Shown here piece by piece: positions 37,320 through 48,471 of a DNA stretch of 64,000 nt. This stretch comes from Pseudomonadota bacterium (GTDB lineage Bacteria > Pseudomonadota > Gammaproteobacteria > Xanthomonadales > Xanthomonadaceae): contig CAUJIN010000037.1 in NCBI GenBank assembly GCA_963205495.1, forward strand, positions 62,001-126,000, in the 5' to 3' direction. The notes below the pieces were generated by a model. The model made no database searches. It was not told where the DNA came from and saw only the letters and a list, made by a program, of their open reading frames with translations. The position numbers were made by a program, and so were the translations under genes. Numbering within the stretch: the stretch's first letter is position 1; every line of letters begins with the position of its first letter.

Positions 37320-38690
37320 TCACTCGAAGCCGTGCGCGAACACGTCGGCGGCGTACTGCACCCGCGCCAGCAGCCCGCGCGCGCTGCCCAAGTCGCAGGT
37401 ACGGCCATGCAAGCCCGTCACCACCGGGCGGCCACGCCAGTTGGTGGCGTGAACCGGACGCTGCGGCGGTGGGGCGCCGTCATTGCAGACCTGCATGCCG
37501 CGCCAGGCGTACTGGGTGCGGCCTGCGATGCCATAGTGCGCATCCACCTGATCACCCGCTGCCGAGGCGCCCAGTTGCACCAGCGCCAGATAGGCAGCCA
37601 GCGGTGCGGTGGCATCGGGCATCCGCGCCAGCGCATCCACGAACAGGAAGCGCCCTTCGCCGGTGGGAATCACCGTGCCCATTGCGCCTGTCCACGGGGA
37701 AAAGGAAAGCGCGGTGGCCTGCGCACCGGCGATGGCGAAAGGTTCGGGCAAGTCGAGTCGTGAAATGGCGTCGCCGCGAATCACGATCATGCTGGGCAGA
37801 TGGCGCAGGTTGTCGGTGGTGCGACGCGCGGCCAGCACCATGGTGTTGCCATCGGCCAGCATTCGCCCGCCACCTGCGTAAACCGTTTCGCTGCCACTGC
37901 CATAAATCGGCGCGTCCACCACCATGCCGCTGTTGCCTTCCAGCCGCGCTCGAAACACCGTTGTCCCAACACCTGCAAGGCTGGCCGTGCCCACCATCCA
38001 GACCTGGCCACCAGTCAAGCCCGCAGCACTTGCGTGGGTTGTCTGGCTGCCTTGCGGCATGTCCGGAAAGGAGGCGTAGTGTCGGGCAAAGCGCACGCTG
38101 CCATTGGCCGCAAGGCGCACCAGGCCAGCATCCGTGAAGCTGAACGTCCCCAGTGCCATGCTCACCAGCACGCCGCCATCGGCTTCCAGATTGAGGCCCA
38201 GCGGCATTTCAATATCGGCGAGGTTGGGAGCAAAGGCATCCATGTCGACCACGGATTCGCCACCCAGGCCGAATGTGGAATCAAGGTTGCCATCGTTTTT
38301 CAGGCGCAATACCTGAAGTTGCCGATCACCACCGGTGCTGAGGATTTCACGCGCAATCACGATGCGGCCATCGGCCATGCAGGCACCGATGGCGTAATCG
38401 GGAAGGTAGGCCGATTCCGTTACGGGAATGCGCGTCAAATTGCTGGCGGTGTTGCCGTCTGCATCCACCAGCACCGAACCAATCTGCGTGGCATCCAGCG
38501 CCGCCACCATCCGCAACTGCCCGCTGGATTGGGCACAGGAGACAAACCCGGCCATGCGGGTGCTGGCGTCCTTCGGATCGGAAATGCTGGCGATGCCGCT
38601 GTCGCCGAAGCTGCGGTCGATGCCGCTGTTCTGCGCGAAGGCCGCGCCGCAAGAGAGCAACGCCGGAAGAAACCACAGGAAGCCGCGCAT
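37320..38690 (-). CDS. Secreted delta-60-repeat protein with C-terminal GFE tag
   Basis: 456 aa from the ATG at 38690 (AAGG precedes it; a GTG three codons earlier is possible). Signal peptide MRGFLWFLPALLSCGAAFAQ. Two segments have the delta-60 signature of a seven-bladed propeller (SGIDRSFGDSGIASI and RLKNDGNLDSTFGLGGESVV); other blades are diverged. It ends DVFAHGFE, the His variant of the shared tag. It lies 45 bp upstream of the ECF sigma gene on the same strand and could be in that operon. Function unknown. Confidence 0.8.
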   Translation of the reverse strand: MRGFLWFLPALLSCGAAFAQNSGIDRSFGDSGIASISDPKDASTRMAGFVSCAQSSGQLRMVAALDATQIGSVLVDADGNTASNLTRIPVTESAYLPDYAIGACMADGRIVIAREILSTGGDRQLQVLRLKNDGNLDSTFGLGGESVVDMDAFAPNLADIEMPLGLNLEADGGVLVSMALGTFSFTDAGLVRLAANGSVRFARHYASFPDMPQGSQTTHASAAGLTGGQVWMVGTASLAGVGTTVFRARLEGNSGMVVDAPIYGSGSETVYAGGGRMLADGNTMVLAARRTTDNLRHLPSMIVIRGDAISRLDLPEPFAIAGAQATALSFSPWTGAMGTVIPTGEGRFLFVDALARMPDATAPLAAYLALVQLGASAAGDQVDAHYGIAGRTQYAWRGMQVCNDGAPPPQRPVHATNWRGRPVVTGLHGRTCDLGSARGLLARVQYAADVFAHGFE

Positions 38691-39210
38691 CGAAAGCACC
38701 TTGGGTGAGTGGGGACGATGCAGGCTTGCGCGGGATGGCGGGATTTCCTCCGGACGCGGTTCAATATTGATTCAGGCGTCAGATGCGCCGGCCAGACCTC
38801 GGTGCGGAGGCAGGCGGTGTGCTTGCCGAGGGCGTTTGCGCGGGATGACGTGGCGATTCGCGCCCCTTACGCCCCTCCCCCGCCGGGCTGGGACTTCGAC
38901 CGCCTGCAAATCCCGCCCGCCAACCCGCAGGACAAGGCGCGCTGGCGCTGGAGCGAGCGGGATCAAACGTCATCACCGGGCACTTCTACTGGAGCAGGGA
39001 CGCCTTCGAGCGCGACATCGAGGTGCTGGAATGCAACTGGACCATCGACACCCTCTGGTGCAACAGCACTGCGACCTGCGCCGGAGTGGGCCAGCGTGGG
39101 CATCCCCTCCGTCGAAGTGCGCGCCAGCCTGCTGCTGCTCGTACCGCGCAGCAAGTGGTCGGTGGTGCTGCACGGGGTGCGGGGGATGGATCGGGCGTGT
39201 GCGGGATGAA
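38691..39210 (+). pseudogene. Probable decayed coding sequence
   Basis: No intact gene is convincing in this 520-bp stretch. A plus-strand frame (38709-39209) encodes WDFDRLQIPPANPQDKARWRW, then loses protein-like character until SVEVRASLLLLVPRSKWSVVLHGVRGMDR. The middle reads better in the next frame (GHFYWSRDAFERDIEVLECNW). This is what two compensating frameshifts in an old gene would look like. The family is not recognised. Confidence 0.35.
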
Positions 39211-39366
39211 TCAGCTGCGCCCAGCACTTTTCAGCAGCGCCACCACGAGCAGCAGCGCCAGTCCGGTGAAGCAGACGAGGAGGAACACCAGGAGGCCGGC
39301 AAACCACCCGCTCACCATGGCGGCAACGAGTCCGAAAAGTATGGCGATGGCAAACGCGGCGTCCAT
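39211..39366 (-). CDS. Small two-helix membrane protein
   Basis: 51 aa from the ATG at 39366 (MDAAFAIAILFG...), a longer start at 39402 being possible. Almost the whole protein is two hydrophobic helices (AIAILFGLVAAMVSGWFA and LLVFLLVCFTGLALLLVVALL) with a basic end KSAGRS, typical of small bacterial membrane proteins. No ribosome site is obvious, so it is uncertain. Confidence 0.45.
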   Translation of the reverse strand: MDAAFAIAILFGLVAAMVSGWFAGLLVFLLVCFTGLALLLVVALLKSAGRS

Positions 39367-39519
39367 GAAAACAAGGTAGTGCAGCCGTGGCAGATGTGAC
39401 ACGCAAGCTGGTGGCGGGGTTTGACGACAAGGCGGCCCTGCCGGGATTGCACGGACTGCAAGCCGGGACGAAGGATGCCGGCACCGCGAGGCAGCGCGAG
39501 TTCAACCGATTCAACCGCG

Positions 39520-39542
39520 CCGGGCGGGTCAGTCCCGCCCGG
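39520..39542 (-). terminator. Hairpin spanning the stop of the 39529 gene
   Basis: CCGGGCGGG (39520-39528) pairs with CCCGCCCGG (39534-39542) around TCAGT. The minus-strand TGA stop (39531-39529) falls in the loop. There is no T-run, so termination strength is doubtful. Confidence 0.4.
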
Positions 39543-39726
39543 TCATCCCGCGCCACACCGAGGCGAACGCGTCGGTCACGATGGAGGCGGCAAGGCGCAG
39601 GCCGATCAGTGCAAGAACGATCGGCAAAACGAAGAGGAGGTTCGCCGTGGCCCCGCGCCCGGCGAACAGCCAGACGAACACCGCGATCCATGCGGCCAGT
39701 TCGAGAAAGAGCGCAGCGCGTTTCAT
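39529..39726 (-). CDS. Small two-helix membrane protein
   Basis: 65 aa from the ATG at 39726. Two transmembrane helices (ALFLELAAWIAVFVWLFAG and LLFVLPIVLALIGLRLAASIV) and a basic C-terminus WRGMTGRD. A conserved-hypothetical type of protein; I do not recognise a family. Same strand as the TRIC gene upstream, 116 bp away. Confidence 0.6.
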   Translation of the reverse strand: MKRAALFLELAAWIAVFVWLFAGRGATANLLFVLPIVLALIGLRLAASIVTDAFASVWRGMTGRD

Positions 39727-39842
39727 GGGTCGAGGGTAGCAAGGAATGGCCGCGATGCAATTTGCCGTGGCCTCTCCGGCGCCGCATCGCCTCTCGCGCC
39801 CAGGCGCGGAACAGGCCGGCAGGTTCCGTTTGCGGACTTTTT

Positions 39843-40481
39843 TCATTCGCCCGGGCTGCTTTTCTCCAGTCCGATGCGCGGCAGGTTCCAGCCCAGCCGC
39901 ATGGCCAGGTAGCGCAGCAGGAAGCACAGCGCGATTCCGCACCAAGACACCCAGGCCATCGGCAGGGCGAGGGCTTCGCCCGCCACCTGCACGCTGGCGG
40001 CGAGCAGGGCGGCGGAGGCGTAGATTTCCTTGCGCAGGATCAGCGGCAGGCGGTTGAGCAACACGTCGCGCATCACTCCGCCGCCGACCGCGCTGACGAT
40101 GCCCAGCGCGATGGCGACCTGGGCGTTGTGCCCGAACAGGAGGCTCTTGTGGGCGCCGAACACGGCGAAAAAGCCCAGCCCGAGCGCGTCGAACATCTGC
40201 ACCGGGTGGGCGAGCCTCGCGAGCACCGGATAGGCGACGATGGCCAGCAGGGAAGCGATCAGCGCAAGCGCCAGGTAGCGCCAGTCGGCCAGGCCGGCCG
40301 GAGGCAGCGCGCCGATGCTGACGTCGCGGATGATGCCGCCGCCGCAGGCCACCAGCCAGGCGATGGCGATGACGCCGAACAGGTCGAGGTTCTTCTGTCG
40401 TGCCGCGACCGCGCCGCTGATGGCGAAGGCGAAGGTGCCCGCCAGATCGAGCAGGGTGAACAGCGGGATGTCGTCGTTCAT
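39843..40481 (-). CDS. TRIC-type cation channel family membrane protein (YadS/YicG/UPF0126)
   Basis: 212 aa with about seven transmembrane helices built from two UPF0126 halves, each with a glycine-rich GGGIIRDV / GGGVMRDVL motif after a FAISGAVAA or [13 protein letters not shown] helix. Prokaryotic TRIC homologues conduct monovalent cations as trimers. Ion and physiological role here are not known. It is divergent from clpS across a 112-bp gap. Confidence 0.9.
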   Translation of the reverse strand: MNDDIPLFTLLDLAGTFAFAISGAVAARQKNLDLFGVIAIAWLVACGGGIIRDVSIGALPPAGLADWRYLALALIASLLAIVAYPVLARLAHPVQMFDALGLGFFAVFGAHKSLLFGHNAQVAIALGIVSAVGGGVMRDVLLNRLPLILRKEIYASAALLAASVQVAGEALALPMAWVSWCGIALCFLLRYLAMRLGWNLPRIGLEKSSPGE

Positions 40482-40581
40482 GGTGCGAGGTCGCCTTGCG
40501 CCTTGGATGTCGCCGCCGGACGTGCGGTGCGGGTCATGTCCGGAGTGTGAACCGCGCCTGCGCAGCGCGCGGCTTCCTCAA

Positions 40582-40587
40582 TATACT
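40582..40587 (+). promoter_or_regulatory. Probable -10 box giving a leaderless clpS mRNA
   Basis: TATACT at 40582-40587 ends six bases before the clpS ATG at 40594; no ribosome site is present. The string TATACTGGCCG is identical to that before the SCO gene at 15122, at the same distance. Confidence 0.5.
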
Positions 40588-40593
40588 GGCCGC

Positions 40594-40926
40594 ATGAGTC
40601 AGGAACCGACCCCGAAACCGGAGCACGAGGAAGAACACGGCGTGGCCTTGGCGCCGGCGCGGCCGGAAGTGCGGCCGCCGCCGCTCTATCGCGTGCTGCT
40701 GCTCAACGACGACTACACCCCGATGGACTTCGTGGTCGAAGTGCTTCGGCTGTTCTTCGGCATGAACAGGGAAAAGGCCACCCAGGTGATGATGCACGTG
40801 CATACCCGGGGCAGGGGCGTGTGCGGCGTGTTCTCGCGTGAGGTGGCCGAGACCAAGGTTTCACAGGTGAACGATTTCTCACGGTCGCACCAGCACCCGC
40901 TGTTGTGCACTATGGAACAGGCGTGA
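40594..40926 (+). CDS. clpS: ClpS N-degron adaptor
   Basis: 110 aa. ClpS delivers proteins with N-terminal Leu, Phe, Tyr or Trp to ClpAP. The pocket motif [12 protein letters not shown], the [13 protein letters not shown] segment and the Cys/His-containing C-terminus (HPLLCTMEQ) match the family. The N-terminal tail is acidic/Pro-rich as usual. No Shine-Dalgarno; apparently leaderless. clpA follows 63 bp later, the standard pair, but that clpA carries a stop codon. Confidence 0.96.
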   Translation: MSQEPTPKPEHEEEHGVALAPARPEVRPPPLYRVLLLNDDYTPMDFVVEVLRLFFGMNREKATQVMMHVHTRGRGVCGVFSREVAETKVSQVNDFSRSHQHPLLCTMEQA

Positions 40927-40989
40927 ACGACCCCATTACCACGCCATCGCGGCCCGCCACGGCGGCCGCACACGCATAGGGAGATTGCG

Positions 40990-43269
<2,280 letters not shown>

Positions 43270-43305
43270 TTCGGCGGGGGATGACGCCGCCACTCCCGCG
43301 TTCCC

Positions 43306-43337
43306 GCGGGCGAACGATCTGGTACGCGTTCGCCCGC
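43306..43337. terminator. Hairpin between clpA and the S9 peptidase gene
   Basis: GCGGGCGAACG (43306-43316) and CGTTCGCCCGC (43327-43337) form a perfect 11-bp stem with a 10-nt loop, midway between two convergent genes. No T-run follows on either strand, so it is only a possible bidirectional terminator. Confidence 0.45.
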
Positions 43338-43373
43338 GACGGTGCCTTGTCAGAGCAGGCTGGAAAAACCGCG

Positions 43374-45662
43374 TCACCCTCCCGCTGCGGGTTGGCCCTG
43401 CAGATGGCGAATGAAGAAGTCGTACATGCGCGATTTGACGTAGTCGACCGGCCCGCTCGTGCGCCCCAGGAGGTGGCCTCCGCCGGGCACGCTGATCAGT
43501 TCGAAGCGCTTGCCGCCCGCAATGAGCGCATTGGCGACCTGGGCGGTCGAGGCCGGGTCGACGTTGCTGTCCAGTTCGCCCACGACCAGCAGCAGATCGC
43601 CTTGCATGCGGTGCGCATTGACCACGCCCGAAGCCTCCGCGTAGCTTTGATCGACCGGCCAGCCCATCCATTGCTCGTTCCAGCTGATCTTGTCGAGGCG
43701 GTTGTCATAGCACCCGGATACCGCCACGCCGACGCGGTAGAAATCAGGATGCCGCTCCAAGGCACCGAGTGTGCTTTGCCCGCCTGCCGATACGCCGTAG
43801 ATGCCCACGCCCCGCGAGATGTCGTACGAGGGATCCCTTGCCGCGAGCGCGCGATGCCAGGCGATGCGGTCGGGAAATCCGGAGTCGCCCAGGTTCTTCC
43901 AGGCCACGTCGTGAAACGCCTTGGAGCGATTGGCGGTGCCCATGCCGTCGATCATCACCACGATGAAGCCGAGGTCCGCGAGCGCCTGAAGGTCGATCGT
44001 GCGATCCGCGCCGCTGCGATAGTCGAAGGGCCAGAAGGTCTTGGGTACGAAGGCGCTATGCGGCCCGGCGTAGATGTTTTCGATCACCGGATATTTTTTT
44101 GCGGGATCGTGGTCACGTGGACGCACCACGATGCCCCAGATCGGCGTCACGCCATCGCGACCGGGCGCAGTGAATGTTTCCGGAGGTCGCCAGCCGGTTT
44201 TCAGCAACCTGCCGGCGTCGCCCTGCTCGAGCACTCGGACAAGGCCGCCGTCGGCTCGCCGCAGTTCTGAGATAGGAACCGTGTCGATGGCAGAGTGGAC
44301 ATCGACATACCAACGCCCGTCGGGTGAAAACGAGACGTTGTGATCGGTGCCGGGTGCGCTGAGTCGTTGCAGGTTGCTGCCATCAAAATCCACTGCCATG
44401 AGCTGGCGCTGGTACGGGTCTTGTCCAGTGTCCATACCGCTTGCGGTGAACCAGATGCGGCGCGCGGCATCGTCCACGTGGACCACGTCGCGGACGACCC
44501 ACTCGCCCCGGGTGATTTGGTTGGCAACTATGCCTTTGCGACCGTCGAATCGATACAGGTGCCGCCAGCCATCGCGCTCCGATACCCACAAGATTTCGTC
44601 GTCGAGCCCGTCCACCATGTGGTCGAACAGATGCCAGCTGTCCACAAATGTAGACGCCGACTCCTGCAGCGAAACGCGCGGTTTGGCATCAACGCGGCTC
44701 ACCGAGATCCGCCGCAGGGTCTGGAAGCCCCGTTCGATGTACCGGAAGTGGAACCCGGCGCTGTCGGACCGCCACTGGATGGGTGAGAGTGAATAGGGAT
44801 TGGGGAAAAGGTCAGTCTCGATGGCATGGCCCTTGCCGGTGAGATCGAACAGGTAGGGGTGCTCACTGTCCACGGCGTCGCCCGGCTTGGGATAGAGCTG
44901 GACGTGATAGCGCGGCTGCAGCTGGTCTTTGGGCGCCGACTCCACGAGCGTGATCAGGCGTTGCTCACCGGGTGTGACGCGGTATAGCGCGAAGTGGTGC
45001 GAATCCGGCGACCATGCCACGGTTTCGAGATCGTAGAACGCATCGGGGCTACCGTCACGCGTCAATGGCTTTCCGCTCCTGGAGCCGGTGCGACGCAGTG
45101 CGACGTTGTGACCTTGCGCATAGACCTCCCAGCGGCCGTCCGGGGAGCGCCGTGCCGCCTGGTCGCCGGGCTCGCGCATGTCCCGCACCACGCCAAAGGC
45201 CCGCGGACGCTGCTTTTCGACGACCTCGGCGCACGTATAGTTCGCCAGTTCACAGCCCCACCGATCGTACTCGGGAAGCAGATAGAAACGGATCGCCCAG
45301 GAGTCAGGAGTGGCGCCATGGACGAATTCGAAATCGCGAAACGGGAGCCGCAGCGGTTCGTACCGGATTCCAGTTGCTTTGGACAACGCGTCCGCCAGGC
45401 GTTCCGCATCGAACGCAGGCCCTGAAGCCTGCGTCGATTCCGGATTGCCGATGACGAACGCATAGCCTCCTGCAACCGCCTTGCGGTAGTAGAACTGGCC
45501 GTCGGAGCGCCACTGCGCCTCGAAGGGAATGTTTTCCCCCAGTCCGACCCAGGCGTCGTGCAAGTCCAGGGAATGCGCATACCTGGTCTGATCGTCAGGT
45601 GCCGCGTGGAGCACCGGGGTGTGAAGCAGGCCGATCAGCAACAGGGCGAGAATCTTGTGCAT
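43374..45662 (-). CDS. Secreted S9-family (DPP IV-like) prolyl peptidase
   Basis: 762 aa. The ATG at 45662 gives a signal peptide (MHKILALLLIGLLHTPVLHA). The N-terminal two thirds are the DPP IV beta-propeller; the C-terminal alpha/beta-hydrolase domain has the triad S625 (GVSAGGQS), D698 (VGELDSNVDP) and H730 (PGGGHLLG). It would remove dipeptides from, or cleave, short peptides in the periplasm. It lies 85 bp after a TonB-dependent receptor on the same strand, a pairing seen in peptide uptake systems. Lasso-peptide isopeptidases are also S9-like, but no lasso B/C genes are present. Confidence 0.92.
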   Translation of the reverse strand: MHKILALLLIGLLHTPVLHAAPDDQTRYAHSLDLHDAWVGLGENIPFEAQWRSDGQFYYRKAVAGGYAFVIGNPESTQASGPAFDAERLADALSKATGIRYEPLRLPFRDFEFVHGATPDSWAIRFYLLPEYDRWGCELANYTCAEVVEKQRPRAFGVVRDMREPGDQAARRSPDGRWEVYAQGHNVALRRTGSRSGKPLTRDGSPDAFYDLETVAWSPDSHHFALYRVTPGEQRLITLVESAPKDQLQPRYHVQLYPKPGDAVDSEHPYLFDLTGKGHAIETDLFPNPYSLSPIQWRSDSAGFHFRYIERGFQTLRRISVSRVDAKPRVSLQESASTFVDSWHLFDHMVDGLDDEILWVSERDGWRHLYRFDGRKGIVANQITRGEWVVRDVVHVDDAARRIWFTASGMDTGQDPYQRQLMAVDFDGSNLQRLSAPGTDHNVSFSPDGRWYVDVHSAIDTVPISELRRADGGLVRVLEQGDAGRLLKTGWRPPETFTAPGRDGVTPIWGIVVRPRDHDPAKKYPVIENIYAGPHSAFVPKTFWPFDYRSGADRTIDLQALADLGFIVVMIDGMGTANRSKAFHDVAWKNLGDSGFPDRIAWHRALAARDPSYDISRGVGIYGVSAGGQSTLGALERHPDFYRVGVAVSGCYDNRLDKISWNEQWMGWPVDQSYAEASGVVNAHRMQGDLLLVVGELDSNVDPASTAQVANALIAGGKRFELISVPGGGHLLGRTSGPVDYVKSRMYDFFIRHLQGQPAAGG

Positions 45663-45747
45663 GGTGCCCTCCCGGGCGTTGCGTGGCGTGCAGGGCGCTG
45701 CGCGACGGTGGCTGAGGCCATCCCTGGCCTCGATGCGCAGACGCGGC

Positions 45748-47886
45748 TTAGTAGCGATAGCTGACCTGGATGCCGATGGTGCGCGGACGCAGGCGCGTCG
45801 CCTGGCCCATATACGGAGGATCGACGGCGCCATCGTCGTCCGTCAGGTTGGTGCCGAAAAGGTAGGCACCCCAGCCACTCATAGACTCGACGCCGAAGCG
45901 TGCGGAAACCTGGGTGATCGGATCGCCTCCCACCCCTTCGGCGGTAGATGAGGTTTCACGGCGCGAGAAATGTGATGCGTCGACGCGGGCGATGCCGTTC
46001 AGTGAGCCGGTCATGGGCCAGGTGTAGCCGACGCCGCCAGTGAGCTGCAGTTTCGGGACGTTGAATACCGGTGTGCCCTTGTGGAAGTTCGTGCCGGGCT
46101 GGTCCTCGCGATACTTGGCATCGACGTAACTCGTGCTGAACTGCATCGTCCAGTGGCTATCGGGGATCCAGGTCAGACCCATTTCCGCACCCTTGGTGCT
46201 GGTGCCGCCGGAATTCATCAGGGCATAGAAGACGCCGCCTTCAATGGGGAAATAGATCGGCACGTCATCCCAGATGTTGCGGAACAATGCCGCTTCGAAC
46301 ATCAGGCGGCCATCCTGCACCACGGTTTTGTATCCCACCTCGTAGTTCCAGATTTCATCTGGCCGGGTCGAGTCGGGGACTGGAATGCCCAGTTCGTTGC
46401 CCGCGATGATCGAATTGATCAGCTGCAGCTGGCCGGAACGATAGCCGTTGGCGACAGTGGCGTATACCGAGGAATCGGCTTGCGGGTGGTAGACAACGCT
46501 GAATCGCGGGCTGGTGTGGGTGAAGGTGTGCTTGAGCTCGTTGATTTGGGTGGCGGTCGAGTCGAAGGCGTCCACCTTCTCGCGGAAATAGCGCGCGCCC
46601 AGGGAGGTGGCCCAGCGCTCGGAGATGTTCCACGTCGCCTCGCCGAAGATCGACACCGGGGTATTGCGGTGCGAGGAATGGGTGGGGTCATATCCTTCCA
46701 GGTGGTACGAATCGACCCGCTTGCCGTGGCGCTGGTACAACCCGACGGTCCAGTCGATCAGGTTGCTGCCGGTGCTGCCCCAGCGCACTTCGTCGGTTTT
46801 TACCCCGATGTCGATCGAACTGACGTAATCCCGACCGGCGTTGACCCCGTTGAGGTCGCGCGATAGCCCGCCATCGGAATGGATATAGAGCAGGTCCGAG
46901 CCGTCGAGCTCGTAGCGTGCACGCAGGCTGGTGGAATCCCAGTCGCTGTAGACGTCGTAGTAGGTATCCACCGTCATGTTCTGGTAGGCGTAATCGAACC
47001 CGCCAGGCGAGTGGTTCTTGTACTTCCAGTACGACAGGTCGAGGGTCAGCCGGTCGGTAGGAGTGAAGCGCAGCTTGCCGCGCCCGGTCTTGATCCGCTG
47101 CCAGTTGATTTCGTCTTCGCCGGTATCGTTGTTGTGCAGCCAGCCCGAGGTGCGCTCGTTGGTACCGACAAAGCGCATCGCGAGCCGGTCTTCGATCAGG
47201 GGAACGTTGATCATGGCCTTGGTGCCCCAGCCCAGGTTCCCGCCGTGTGTGCTGCCGGCGGAAAAGTCGACTGCCGCACCGAAAGCGGTCGCGTCCGGTT
47301 TCGCGGTGTTGACGATGACAGTGCCGCCGACGGAACCCTCACCGAAGAGCGTGCCTTGCGGACCTTTCAGCACTTCGACACTGTCGATGTCGAACGAGCG
47401 GGTGTCGGGGTACCAGGGCACCGTCACGCCATCGAAGGGCACGTCGTCGAGGTAGTAGCCGGTCTCGTTGCTTCCCTGTCTGGCGGACGCACCGCGGACC
47501 TGGACGTAGGTGAAACCGCCGCCGGCGTCATAGGCTGCGGCACCGGGTGCGGTGGAAATGGCGTCGCCGATGTTCGTGATGCCTGCCGCTTCCAGCTGTT
47601 CGCCGTGGATCACGGCCATGCCGATCGGAACGTCGATCTGGCGTTCCTCGCGCTTGCGGGCGGTGACCTGGATTTCGGCCAGGCTTTTCGGAGCATCCGC
47701 CGCCGGAGTTGCGTCGCTGGTGCCCGATTCCACCGTGTTGTCGTCGGTGGCCAGTTCGGAGGAAGACGCGGTCGTGATGAACGCGCTGCTGAGCGCCATC
47801 GTGATGGCGATCGCCAGAGCGCTGGAACGTAGGGCCTGCGACGTCCGGACGCAGGGGCGGATTTCGGTGGTGTGAGTGGTGTTCAT
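45748..47886 (-). CDS. TonB-dependent outer-membrane receptor
   Basis: 712 aa from the ATG at 47886, with AGGATC upstream. A long signal peptide (hydrophobic core ALAIAITMALSSAFI) is followed by a TonB-box-like EIQVTARKREER, the plug domain (DVPIGMAVIHGEQLEAAGI, VQVRGASARQ, SVEVLKGPQGTLFGEGSVGG) and a 22-strand barrel region ending QVSYRY. The VTARKREE start is common in Xanthomonadales and Sphingomonadales. Its ligand cannot be told from sequence; the downstream peptidase suggests peptides or a peptide siderophore. Confidence 0.92.
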   Translation of the reverse strand: MNTTHTTEIRPCVRTSQALRSSALAIAITMALSSAFITTASSSELATDDNTVESGTSDATPAADAPKSLAEIQVTARKREERQIDVPIGMAVIHGEQLEAAGITNIGDAISTAPGAAAYDAGGGFTYVQVRGASARQGSNETGYYLDDVPFDGVTVPWYPDTRSFDIDSVEVLKGPQGTLFGEGSVGGTVIVNTAKPDATAFGAAVDFSAGSTHGGNLGWGTKAMINVPLIEDRLAMRFVGTNERTSGWLHNNDTGEDEINWQRIKTGRGKLRFTPTDRLTLDLSYWKYKNHSPGGFDYAYQNMTVDTYYDVYSDWDSTSLRARYELDGSDLLYIHSDGGLSRDLNGVNAGRDYVSSIDIGVKTDEVRWGSTGSNLIDWTVGLYQRHGKRVDSYHLEGYDPTHSSHRNTPVSIFGEATWNISERWATSLGARYFREKVDAFDSTATQINELKHTFTHTSPRFSVVYHPQADSSVYATVANGYRSGQLQLINSIIAGNELGIPVPDSTRPDEIWNYEVGYKTVVQDGRLMFEAALFRNIWDDVPIYFPIEGGVFYALMNSGGTSTKGAEMGLTWIPDSHWTMQFSTSYVDAKYREDQPGTNFHKGTPVFNVPKLQLTGGVGYTWPMTGSLNGIARVDASHFSRRETSSTAEGVGGDPITQVSARFGVESMSGWGAYLFGTNLTDDDGAVDPPYMGQATRLRPRTIGIQVSYRY

Positions 47887-48471
47887 TGGCGATCCTGGGC
47901 GTGGGTGACGGGGCGGCGTGGCACGCTGAATCCATTCCGACTTGCCTTTCGATCGGGCTGCCTGCATCGGGGCCGCAGGGTGACCCGGCTGCATCGCGTC
48001 GCGGCGGTGTGCGTGACGGCTACCATGTTCCGGCGTGATGGTGGCCAGCGGATAGTGAGATTTACCGCTCCCGGCGGGCTTTTTGGCACGATCTGCCGGC
48101 GGAGGGCGGGCTGGTACCGCGACTTTGCGTTCAGCGTCACCCGATTCCCGATCCGGTTCGGCACCTCGGTGCTTGCCGTGAGCCAGGCGCCGATCCGCTC
48201 GCCCTGATCCGCGTCGATTGAAGGCCATCGCGTACCTGCCAGGCTGAATTGGGCCTGCGGTGCCGGCGCGCAAACGCTGGTCAATCGGTGCGCGAACGCG
48301 TAAAGTGTCTCGGATTGTTGCGCTGCATCACGCCTTCCCGAGCGTGTAGCGCGAAGCACCGTCGCCATGCTGCACGGTCGCTCGCGGCCCAAGCCGGCCC
48401 GCATCTCCCGTTTCAGATCGTCATGCCGTGACTGCGGGAAAGTCCGGGCATTTCATTCCCAGGAGTCATCC
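47887..48471. other. Divergent control region between TonB receptor and rhlE
   Basis: 585 bp with no supported gene; overlapping frames on both strands look like GC shadows. It must contain the promoters of the TonB receptor (-) and rhlE (+), but no clear boxes were found. An AGGAG ribosome site for rhlE lies at its right end (48461-48465). Confidence 0.5.

Noticed and set aside
38709..39209. Intact 166-aa plus-strand gene
   Set aside because: Only its two ends look protein-like and the middle fits another frame; no ribosome site.
47887..48471. Small lasso-peptide precursor upstream of the TonB receptor
   Set aside because: No short frame with a Gly/Ser-start core and a Thr at the penultimate leader position was seen, and no lasso B or C genes adjoin.
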